Below the pieces are notes generated by a model. The model was not told the DNA's origin. It worked only from the letters and a program-made list of their open reading frames with translations, and did no database searches. This document shows, piece by piece, positions 1 to 6,060 of a DNA stretch of 7,287 bases. Location: NCBI GenBank assembly GCA_964446745.1, contig CAYURR010000150.1, positions 1 to 7,287 on the forward strand. The letters run 5' to 3'. Numbering within the stretch: position 1 is the first letter of the stretch; the number at the start of each line of letters is the position of its first letter. Origin of the DNA: CAYURR01 sp964446745. Lineage in GTDB: Bacteria; Bacillota; Clostridia; Lachnospirales; WQUN01. A program made the translations under genes and the position numbers.

Positions 1-10
1 ACCACCTTGT
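1..10 (-). promoter_or_regulatory. Probable ribosome binding site of a gene beyond the left edge
   Basis: Read on the minus strand, the bases right after the MalG-type permease stop codon are ACAAGGTGGT. AAGGTGG at 8-2 is a good match to a Shine-Dalgarno sequence. A start codon 5-9 bases further on would lie just outside the window. This suggests that the transporter operon continues with at least one more gene, whose identity cannot be known from here. The confidence is limited because the start codon itself is not visible. Confidence 0.4.
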
Positions 11-850
11 TCAGACCTTATAAACCGACGCGTTGATGCCCTGTTGCAAATAGCTCTGTCCATACAGGAAACAAAATAGCGCGGGTAAAATCATAATTAC
101 AGAAGCCGCGAGCGAGACACCTGCACGTTCCCATGCGATCTGCGGTAAATACAGAGACAGCGGCCAGAGTGTGCTGTCTCTCAGAAATGCGAGCGGTTGT
201 TCGAGCATGTTCCAGTATTCCAAAAAGCCTAACAATAAAATTGAGATAATTCCGGGTTTGGCGAGCGGTACAGCAATGTAAAGAAACGACTCGAGCGCGT
301 TGGCTCCATCGACCTCGGCGGCCTCCAATACTGCGCCGTCCACCTGTGAAAAGAAACGGTACAGGATAAACACCGGAAACGTAGAAAATATACCCGGGCA
401 TATGATCGCAAAGGATGTGTTTAGCAAATTCAACGCGTCCAGCACCAAGTAATTCGAAACCATTGTCACCTGAAACGGCATAAGCATCAATACAATGTAT
501 AAAACAAAAATCCATTTCTTCATCGGAAAGCGGTACCGCGCAAAACCCCATGCGCACGGTATACCCACTATGAGCTGACCTAGCAGTGTCGGGAGTACGA
601 GCTTCCATGAATTCCAAAACATCACAAAGAACTTGGGCGTGTCGGCCAAAAGCTCCACATATCCGCGTAGGGTGGGGTACATGGGTAGTGTATAGAAGCT
701 TGCAAACCCCGGTGATTCAATAAACACGGGGGCGAACCTACCGGACAGCTCGGCGTTGCCCATGAACGACCCCGATAATATAAGCCATAGCGGGAGCCAT
801 ATGCATAAGCTCACGATAATAAGTATAAATGTCGCGATATACTTCTTCAT
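11..850 (-). CDS. Carbohydrate-type ABC transporter permease, MalG/UgpE-like
   Basis: This is the second integral-membrane subunit of a CUT1-type (sugar/glycerol-phosphate/oligosaccharide) ABC importer, which forms the channel together with the MalF-like partner encoded just upstream. The protein has 279 residues, the usual length for the family. It has an N-terminal membrane helix (about 7-27), further helices near 84-104, 113-131, 145-165, 199-213 and 246-264, and a periplasmic-type loop after the first helix. The cytoplasmic EAA loop that docks the ATPase is clear: EAA at 176-178, G182, and I192-A-V-P195, matching EAA-x3-G-x9-I-x-L-P. The start ATG (850-848) overlaps the TGA stop of the upstream permease as ATGA, a sign of translational coupling. 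A GGGGTG stretch about 8 bases upstream may serve as ribosome binding site. The transported solute cannot be told from the sequence. No ATPase gene is present in the window; in many Firmicutes a shared MsmX-like ATPase serves such systems. Confidence 0.93.
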   Translation of the reverse strand: MKKYIATFILIIVSLCIWLPLWLILSGSFMGNAELSGRFAPVFIESPGFASFYTLPMYPTLRGYVELLADTPKFFVMFWNSWKLVLPTLLGQLIVGIPCAWGFARYRFPMKKWIFVLYIVLMLMPFQVTMVSNYLVLDALNLLNTSFAIICPGIFSTFPVFILYRFFSQVDGAVLEAAEVDGANALESFLYIAVPLAKPGIISILLLGFLEYWNMLEQPLAFLRDSTLWPLSLYLPQIAWERAGVSLAASVIMILPALFCFLYGQSYLQQGINASVYKV

Positions 851-1698
851 GCCTCTTCACCCCATATCCGTTGAAACAGCAAGATCATGATAAACGTCAC
901 AAGACCAATGATGACTGCGCCTGCGCACATCTTATCCGTATCCAGTGCGATAAACCAGTTGTTAAATAGGTGCTGCAGCATGTAGATACTGCCGTGGGGA
1001 TATTCGCCGGCGATCAAGTAGGCCTCTCTGAATACCTTGAACGAGTTTAACAATGAGATCACCACGATGGTAAATAACGTGGTCCTTAAGTTCGGCAGCG
1101 TGATGAAGAAGAATTTTTGTAACGCTCCGGCTCCGTCTATATCCGCGGCCTCGTACAGATAGGGCGAAATATTACTGAGCCCGGCCATCCAGATGATCAT
1201 GTCGTAGCCAACATTTCGCCACAGATATGTGGCTACCAGCACCCAAAACGCCCCATCGGTTTTGAGCCAATCCGTTCCGCCGTATCCGAGGAAGTCGGCT
1301 ACACCGCTTAGGTAGCCGTATTTGTGAAACACAATCTGCCAAACCAAGACCATAGACGATACGGGGATTGCCAGTGGCACGAGTATCGTGGTCTTGAACA
1401 GTCCCGACAGGCGACTCACGCTATTGACCAATACGGCTAAGATCAGCGAGAGGATAACCAGCAGGGGAATACAGATCCCGATAAATCGGAATGTATTCCC
1501 CACAGCGAGTTTAAAGGCCTCGTTACTGAAAACAGCTTCGTAATTTCTAAAGAGGACGAACTGCAGGCTGAATGATGCCCGAAATGATCTGTTCACGGCA
1601 TCGATAAACGGGACCAGCACAAAGACCATAACCCCTATTAAGCTCGGTAGTATAAATAGCAAGCCCGTTAAAGCATTGCGTTTTGCTCGAGTATGCAT
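847..1698 (-). CDS. Carbohydrate-type ABC transporter permease, MalF/UgpA-like
   Basis: This is the first membrane subunit of the CUT1-type importer, 283 residues long. The short basic N-terminus (MHTRAKRNAL) followed by a helix at about 11-33 is typical of UgpA/LacF-type permeases. Further helices lie near 70-92, 103-123, 151-170, 207-220 and 257-276. The EAA loop is a full consensus match: EAA at 183-185, G189, I199-T-L-P202. The start ATG shares one base with the TAA stop of the upstream lipoprotein gene (TAATG), and its own stop overlaps the start of the next permease by 4 bases. The three genes are therefore surely translated from one message. The substrate is unknown; the family covers sugars, oligosaccharides and glycerol phosphates, and the unusual binding protein upstream makes substrate transfer by homology risky. 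Confidence 0.94.
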   Translation of the reverse strand: MHTRAKRNALTGLLFILPSLIGVMVFVLVPFIDAVNRSFRASFSLQFVLFRNYEAVFSNEAFKLAVGNTFRFIGICIPLLVILSLILAVLVNSVSRLSGLFKTTILVPLAIPVSSMVLVWQIVFHKYGYLSGVADFLGYGGTDWLKTDGAFWVLVATYLWRNVGYDMIIWMAGLSNISPYLYEAADIDGAGALQKFFFITLPNLRTTLFTIVVISLLNSFKVFREAYLIAGEYPHGSIYMLQHLFNNWFIALDTDKMCAGAVIIGLVTFIMILLFQRIWGEEA

Positions 1699-3926
1699 TA
1701 TTCCGTCAGATATACCTTGGCTCTGGCTATGATCGCGTCGACCGTTTGGTCGAGGGACTTTACGTCAGTGAAATAGTCTGGAGCCTCTTCGAGGATAAAC
1801 CCGAGGAATATATTGTCCGGCACAGACGGTGTCTTAATGCTCTCTACCAGTCTGCGTAGCTCGTCGAAATGCTTTTTAGTAGGGTATGCAATGACAAGCT
1901 GACGATCAATGCCATCATCAACGCTGACGCTGTAGCTCATAATCGAATCCTTATTACCCAGTTCGCCGTTCAAGTAAAGATCCAATGAGTTTTTATTGAC
2001 CGGCAGATAGTCCAGGTCATTGCTCTGTACCTTGTCCGACAGCGCCATGTTCAAGAAATTCTTTGCTATATCCATGTGCTTGCTGTTTTTGTTTATGCCC
2101 ATAATGTGTTTAGGCAGATAAACGTTTTGTGCAAGTGCCGGCTGTAATGTGGCACCGCCGCTTCCGCGTTGGTCTATAGATGCTGCCGGACCTGAAAAGA
2201 AAACAAGGCTCTGTAAGCCTGTAAAGTATGCGCTCATTTCCCCAAATGCAAAGTACATAACACTATTCTTCATTTCAAATGTGGACCGCATATAGTTTCC
2301 GGATGAAGTATAAAAGCCTCTATCTTCCTCGGGTATTTTGTCCGTTACCTCCAAGGCCTTTATATATTCTAAAAATACGGCCAATGTCTCTTTGTTTATC
2401 TGCTTGTTATTAATCAAAGACGGTGCACAAACCGGATATAGGCTATTGACCAATTCCTGCCATGAGGCATCTCGATATAGGTCTTTATCGGGATTGGCAT
2501 TCTTCCAGATGACCAGATCCTTCAGTGTTTTCACAGATGAAATGATATCCTCTGATGCCCACATTAACGGCACATCGAAACGTAGCGGCACACCGTAAAT
2601 ACCCGTATCCGTCTTAAACGATGTCGCTACATTTTCGTTGAGTGCGGAAAAGTCGACCAAGTCGCTCAAATCCGCTAAGACACCCTTGTCGATGTAGGAC
2701 TGCATGGGCAGCGTATCCAATACGAACACATCGGGCCCGTTTTCGGCCAATATCTCAGTATTTAATACGCGTATCAGATCCGCAGTCGTGGCTCCGCTTT
2801 CATCCTGCATGACATCCCTGACAGTAACCTTTGTGCTAGGGTCAGAGAGTTGATATTCGCTGGCGGCTTGGCGTAAGGAAATGCTGTTGTTCATTGTGTA
2901 TACGATGATCTCGTTTTCGGGACGTGTGGGTGTGGTCGCCGAATAACTGTATTTTTTTGATACAGCCTTATAACCTTTTGTGCTATCCATGAAGCCGCAT
3001 AAGAATTGATTGTCATCCAACATAGCGATGGTGTTCAGATATAGGCTGGGCATACTCATAGAGGTCATGTCACCCTCGACCAATATCTCTATCTTCTCGC
3101 CGTTAGGAGAAATGCGACCGATGCCGTTGCCGTTTGCGACATATAACGCCCCGTCTTCGTCAAAGCATAGGCCGATACGGGAACCGTTATGAAAATCCTT
3201 GTAAGAAATAGTTTTGCTTACCTCGCCGGTTTCCCAGTCGTATAGGTTTATGTTCAATTCCTTTTCATCCAATACCGCCACATAGTTTTCATATATCGGC
3301 GTGTATAAGTGATCTGCTCCAAAAAGGAAGTCCCCGGCAAACTCATTCAGCATCTCACCGCTCGAGCTATAATGCTCTACCACGCCGAACACATTACCGA
3401 TGATAAAATCCCCGTTAGGCAATACCTCTAAGCTGTTCGCATATCCGTATGGTCTCTCCTGCCACTTAATCGGTAAAACCACAGCATTTCCGTCTTCGTT
3501 TATACGATATAGGGTTGCCTTTGCCTCGCTGTCTAAGGATATATAATGCAGCAAACCCTGCTCGTCCAGCGCATAGGCCGGTACCCATTGATCGGTTGCA
3601 TCAAAGGGCATATCCTTTTTTACCCATTTGCTTTCGTCTACAAGTTCATAGCACTCGACGGTATCCTTGTTTATGCCGAACATAAGGGTGGTGGATTTAC
3701 GTTTGGCATATTGTGCATAAACTATGTCGGGCGCCTCCAAATCGTTTTCTATGTATCTGCCCATTGCTACCACGGGTTTAACGATTACCTTTTCCATGTC
3801 TTGAGATGAAGCGCTCTGAGCGGGGTTGCTATTTTGTGGTGGTGTTTCGATTGTTTTCGAACTGCAACCTGTGGCGATAATCATACACATCATCGCGGAG
3901 ATCGCTATCTTTATAAACCTTTTCAT
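1698..3926 (-). CDS. Lipoprotein with N-terminal beta-propeller-like region fused to an extracellular solute-binding domain
   Basis: The 742-residue product starts with a lipoprotein signal peptide (MKRFIKIAIS, then a hydrophobic core) and a lipobox ending IATG-C21, so it should be anchored by lipid to the outer face of the membrane. After a Ser/Asn/Gln-rich linker (22-45), residues about 50-325 show recurring strand-turn-strand units with D/N-x-x-G turns: ALDEQGLLHY near 119, VLPNGDFIIG near 168, CFDEDGALYVAN near 254 and MLDDNQFLCG near 302. This resembles beta-propeller or NHL-like blades. Residues about 338-742 resemble family 1 ABC solute-binding proteins: an opening strand IIVYTM, then NTEILAENGPDVFVLD and YIDKGVLADLSDLV (389-424), and a C-terminal helical tail. 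Ordinary sugar-binding proteins have about 400-450 residues, so the propeller half is extra. It is first in the operon, with AGGGAG 8 bases before ATG. The solute-binding part is confident; the propeller is inferred from repeat pattern only, and ligand unknown. Confidence 0.88.
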   Translation of the reverse strand: MKRFIKIAISAMMCMIIATGCSSKTIETPPQNSNPAQSASSQDMEKVIVKPVVAMGRYIENDLEAPDIVYAQYAKRKSTTLMFGINKDTVECYELVDESKWVKKDMPFDATDQWVPAYALDEQGLLHYISLDSEAKATLYRINEDGNAVVLPIKWQERPYGYANSLEVLPNGDFIIGNVFGVVEHYSSSGEMLNEFAGDFLFGADHLYTPIYENYVAVLDEKELNINLYDWETGEVSKTISYKDFHNGSRIGLCFDEDGALYVANGNGIGRISPNGEKIEILVEGDMTSMSMPSLYLNTIAMLDDNQFLCGFMDSTKGYKAVSKKYSYSATTPTRPENEIIVYTMNNSISLRQAASEYQLSDPSTKVTVRDVMQDESGATTADLIRVLNTEILAENGPDVFVLDTLPMQSYIDKGVLADLSDLVDFSALNENVATSFKTDTGIYGVPLRFDVPLMWASEDIISSVKTLKDLVIWKNANPDKDLYRDASWQELVNSLYPVCAPSLINNKQINKETLAVFLEYIKALEVTDKIPEEDRGFYTSSGNYMRSTFEMKNSVMYFAFGEMSAYFTGLQSLVFFSGPAASIDQRGSGGATLQPALAQNVYLPKHIMGINKNSKHMDIAKNFLNMALSDKVQSNDLDYLPVNKNSLDLYLNGELGNKDSIMSYSVSVDDGIDRQLVIAYPTKKHFDELRRLVESIKTPSVPDNIFLGFILEEAPDYFTDVKSLDQTVDAIIARAKVYLTE

Positions 3927-3934
3927 TTCAAATG

Positions 3935-3940
3935 CTCCCT
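3935..3940 (-). promoter_or_regulatory. Ribosome binding site of the transporter lipoprotein gene
   Basis: AGGGAG on the minus strand lies 8 bases before the ATG at 3926-3924. It supports that start codon, which also gives a complete lipoprotein signal peptide. Confidence 0.75.
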
Positions 3941-3961
3941 GTTTGTAAATTTGCGGTTGCT

Positions 3962-3989
3962 TTGCAATTGCGCATGTGCTTAGTATAAT
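3962..3989 (+). promoter_or_regulatory. Possible second, constitutive-type promoter reading towards the response regulator
   Basis: TTGCAA (3962-3967) and TATAAT (3984-3989) are separated by 16 bp, a fair match to a housekeeping sigma promoter on the plus strand. Transcription would begin near 3996, so the message would carry the inverted repeat at 3995-4028 in its leader. The TATAAT overlaps the minus-strand TATACT assigned to the transporter operon, so one of the two may be chance. If real, it could give basal expression of the two-component genes before autoactivation. Confidence 0.3.
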
Positions 3990-4015
3990 GAATAAATCTC
4001 TAAAAATCCTTTAAG
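3982..4015 (-). promoter_or_regulatory. Predicted regulator-activated promoter of the transporter operon
   Basis: Read on the minus strand, a degenerate half-site CTTAAAGGAT (4015-4006) is followed with an 11-bp period by a perfect TTTAGAGATT (4004-3995). After 7 bp comes the -10 box TATACT (3987-3982). No TTGACA-like -35 is found 16-18 bp upstream. This matches promoters where an OmpR/PhoB-type regulator binds tandem 11-bp-spaced sites in place of a -35. The start of transcription would be near 3975, giving a leader of roughly 49 bases. The spacing equals that of the opposite promoter exactly, which supports shared control. That the neighbouring response regulator binds here is inference. 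Confidence 0.55.
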
Positions 4016-4028
4016 GACTTTAGAGATT
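3995..4028. repeat. 34-bp near-perfect inverted repeat in the divergent promoter region
   Basis: The outer arms AATCTCTAAA (3995-4004) and TTTAGAGATT (4019-4028) are perfect 10-bp reverse complements. Between them sits a second palindrome with arms TCCTT (4007-4011) and AAGGA (4013-4017) around a single T. The two palindromes are offset by half a base (AA on the left against C on the right). The outer arms coincide with the regulator half-sites of the two divergent promoters, so the symmetry is best explained as back-to-back operators. As RNA it could also fold as a long AT-rich hairpin, but no U-tract follows on either strand. Confidence 0.8.
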
Positions 4029-4052
4029 ATTTAGAGATTCAAATGTTATAAT
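4019..4052 (+). promoter_or_regulatory. Predicted autoregulated promoter of the response regulator operon
   Basis: Two perfect direct repeats, TTTAGAGATT at 4019-4028 and 4030-4039, have an 11-bp period (hexamer form TTTAGA-N5-TTTAGA). Seven bases after the second copy lies an extended -10 element, TGT-TATAAT (4044-4052). No acceptable -35 is present at the correct distance; the repeat occupies that place. Tandem hexamers with N5 spacing are the known pattern for OmpR/PhoB-family regulators such as CiaR, VicR/WalR and PhoP. The start of transcription would be near 4059, with a leader of about 24 bases before the ATG. Positive autoregulation by the first gene of the operon is the simplest reading, but it is inferred. 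Confidence 0.65.
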
Positions 4053-4082
4053 GCTTGGAATGATACAGAAAGGGTTGTATAA

Positions 4083-4763
4083 ATGCAGATATTAGTAATT
4101 GAAGATGATGTGACCTTGTGCGAGAACATATGCTTTAGCCTAAGGAATGAGGGCTATGATGTGAGCATGGTTCACGACGGGGAAGAGGGCCTTGAATATA
4201 TAAAGCAGCATAACTATGACCTTATATTATTGGATAGGATGCTGCCGTCGTTAGACGGTATAGGGATCATAAAACGGATGCGAGCGTTGGAGATATTTAC
4301 GCCTGTGATTATGGTAACCGCGATGAATGGGATAGGTGATCGCGTGACGGGACTTGATGCGGGTGCGGATGACTATCTCGTGAAGCCGTTTGCGACACCG
4401 GAGCTGTTGGCGCGGGTGCGCGCGCTTTGCCGTAGGCCCGCAAACTGGCAAAACACACAGCTGCTTACCTTCGGTGATATAACCCTCGATATATCCGGGC
4501 GCAGGTTAAAAGGGCCTACGTCTTCGTATTCGCTATCAAAGCGGGAGGCACAGCTGTTTGAAATCCTATTAAAAAACCCCAATACGCCGCTGACACGAGA
4601 GCAGCTCATGTCGCGGGTATGGGGCTCTGATGCCGAAGTCGAGGAAGGAAATCTGGATAACTATATATATTTTCTAAGAAGACGGCTGACTGCCACAGGC
4701 AGCACGATCAAGATAAAAACCGTCCGGTCGTTGGGCTATTGCTTAGAGGGCGAAGGATGTTAA
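4083..4763 (+). CDS. OmpR/PhoB-family response regulator
   Basis: This is a DNA-binding regulator of a two-component system, phosphorylated by the kinase encoded next. The 226 residues are the standard length. The receiver domain (1-115) has the acidic pocket E7-D8-D9, phospho-acceptor D51 in the LLLDRMLP-like context, switch T79, and K101-P102 (LVKPF). The winged-helix domain (about 128-222) has TREQLMSRVWG and the recognition-helix region VEEGNLDNYIYFLRRRL, ending with IKTVRSLGY, the usual beta-hairpin wing. All catalytic positions are intact, so it should be a normal phosphorylation-controlled factor. GAAAGGG (4068-4074) lies 8 bases before the ATG. The gene ends by overlapping the kinase start by 7 bases. 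Its probable targets are the 11-bp-spaced TTTAGAGATT repeats immediately upstream and those facing the divergent transporter operon. The precise subfamily is not recognised. Confidence 0.96.
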   Translation: MQILVIEDDVTLCENICFSLRNEGYDVSMVHDGEEGLEYIKQHNYDLILLDRMLPSLDGIGIIKRMRALEIFTPVIMVTAMNGIGDRVTGLDAGADDYLVKPFATPELLARVRALCRRPANWQNTQLLTFGDITLDISGRRLKGPTSSYSLSKREAQLFEILLKNPNTPLTREQLMSRVWGSDAEVEEGNLDNYIYFLRRRLTATGSTIKIKTVRSLGYCLEGEGC

Positions 4764-6052
4764 AGAGGCTGCGGTTGTATCTGACATTGCTTTGCGTATT
4801 CATCACCGGGGCCATATTGTTTTTACTGACGGTGATCGAATTAGGCATCTATGAGAAGCAGTTGTTTCAAAGTAATGCAAATGCCTTTGAAAATATCTGC
4901 GGTCAGATAGCATATCGTATTCAGTTTGATAAGCTGATTAAGCAGAGTTGGCTACGCCAGATGGAAACCGAAAACAATATGATCATACACATCGAGGATA
5001 ACGGCGATCCGTTTGCGTTTGACGGGAGCATGCGGATGAAGACGGACAGGGAAACGTTGATTGAGACCGCGAAGCAGATTTCCGCTGACGAGCATGGCAT
5101 CGATCCGGAAAAAAGGCTGACCTCCTCAATCGAAATCAAGAAGGCTATCTTTTCATTAGAGGGTGAATACAGAGAACCATATATGGCCTCAGTTAATCTG
5201 ATCCCTGCTGCGTATGGTAAATCCACGCTGGTAGTAATTCTAGATATGTCACCGACATACGCCGAGAGGAATACCAATCGGATCAGGATTGCCCTGATCA
5301 GTTCCGCAGGTATACTGATGCTGGTGTTTTTCAGTTGGTGGTTTTCGGGTAGGGCGATCAAGCCCATAGAACAAAACCTGAAGAAACAGGAGGAATTTAT
5401 CGCCGCGGCATCTCATGAGCTAAAGACCCCGCTTGCGGTAGCCACAACCACGGCATGGGCCTTAAAGCAATGCAAAGACTCGGAACAAGAGGGCTTTGTC
5501 GATACATTGATCAAGGAATGTAAACGCATGGCCTCGCTGGTGGACGATTTGCTAGTACTGTCTACAGCGGACGCAAAGGCATGGTCGATCATGCGGGAGG
5601 CTATAGATATTGACACCCTGTTGATCGAGGCTATGGATGCGTTTTTGCCAGTGGCGAAGAAACGCGGCCAGAATCTGGAGCTAAGCCTCCCGGAGACATC
5701 GGTGCCCGTGGTAACGGGTGATAAGGACAGGCTCATGCAGGTGTTTACGATACTACTGGACAACGCGATTACCTATACACCGGAAAACGGGGTAATCAGG
5801 ATGATCTTGAGCGCGGGCAGCTCACATGTAACCGTAAGGATAGAGGACAATGGTATCGGTATCGCGGATGAACACAAGAAGCATGTCTTTGATAGGTTTT
5901 ATCGTGTGGACAAGTCCAGAAGCAAAAAGGATCATTACGGATTGGGTCTGAGTATAGCAAAGGAACTCGTAACTATGCATGGCGGGCAGATATATGTGAC
6001 CGACACCAAGGGCGGCGGTGCGACGTTTGTGGTGAGACTGACGATAGGATAG
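4757..6052 (+). CDS. Membrane sensor histidine kinase without a full HAMP domain
   Basis: This is the sensor partner of the preceding regulator, 431 residues from ATG 4757. A TTG at 4739 would add six residues but lacks a ribosome site, while ATG 4757 has GAGGG at 4746-4750. Membrane helix 1 spans about 8-30 and helix 2 about 177-196. They enclose an extracellular domain of some 145 residues with no recognised family; the stretch MIIHIEDNGDPFAF could be the core of a PAS/Cache-like fold, which is a guess. Only about 22 residues separate helix 2 from the phospho-acceptor H220 (SHELKTPL), too few for a complete HAMP. The dimerisation helices (about 205-270) are followed by a complete ATP-binding domain: N336 (LLDNAITYTP), G1 box DNGIGI (364-369), F box FDRFYRVD (378-385) and G2 box GLGLSIAKEL (395-404). 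It overlaps the regulator gene by 7 bases, so the two are translationally coupled. The signal is unknown; the downstream penicillin-recognising lipoprotein suggests beta-lactam or cell-wall stress, by inference only. Confidence 0.95.
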   Translation: MLKRLRLYLTLLCVFITGAILFLLTVIELGIYEKQLFQSNANAFENICGQIAYRIQFDKLIKQSWLRQMETENNMIIHIEDNGDPFAFDGSMRMKTDRETLIETAKQISADEHGIDPEKRLTSSIEIKKAIFSLEGEYREPYMASVNLIPAAYGKSTLVVILDMSPTYAERNTNRIRIALISSAGILMLVFFSWWFSGRAIKPIEQNLKKQEEFIAAASHELKTPLAVATTTAWALKQCKDSEQEGFVDTLIKECKRMASLVDDLLVLSTADAKAWSIMREAIDIDTLLIEAMDAFLPVAKKRGQNLELSLPETSVPVVTGDKDRLMQVFTILLDNAITYTPENGVIRMILSAGSSHVTVRIEDNGIGIADEHKKHVFDRFYRVDKSRSKKDHYGLGLSIAKELVTMHGGQIYVTDTKGGGATFVVRLTIG

Positions 6053-6060
6053 GGGATTGG

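Noticed and set aside
18..617. 199-codon open frame on the minus strand inside the MalG-type permease gene
   Set aside because: It lies fully inside a clear permease gene in another frame. Its translation is Arg/Cys/His-rich without domains, and it has no convincing ribosome site.
2338..3809. Several 60-87-codon plus-strand frames opposite the lipoprotein gene
   Set aside because: They are antisense to a well-supported 742-residue gene and show no recognisable domain, ribosome site or operon context.
3995..4028. Inverted repeat read as a bidirectional rho-independent terminator
   Set aside because: The stem is AT-rich, no T-run follows on either strand, and it lies between divergent starts instead of after genes. 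Regulator operators explain it better.
4739..4759. TTG at 4739 as the kinase start
   Set aside because: There is no Shine-Dalgarno sequence before it. ATG 4757, six codons later, has GAGGG at suitable spacing and gives the common short overlap with the regulator gene.
4921..5763. Minus-strand open frames of 148 and 116 codons opposite the kinase
   Set aside because: They are antisense shadows of conserved kinase coding sequence. Their Ser/Ile-rich composition is that expected of complement translation.
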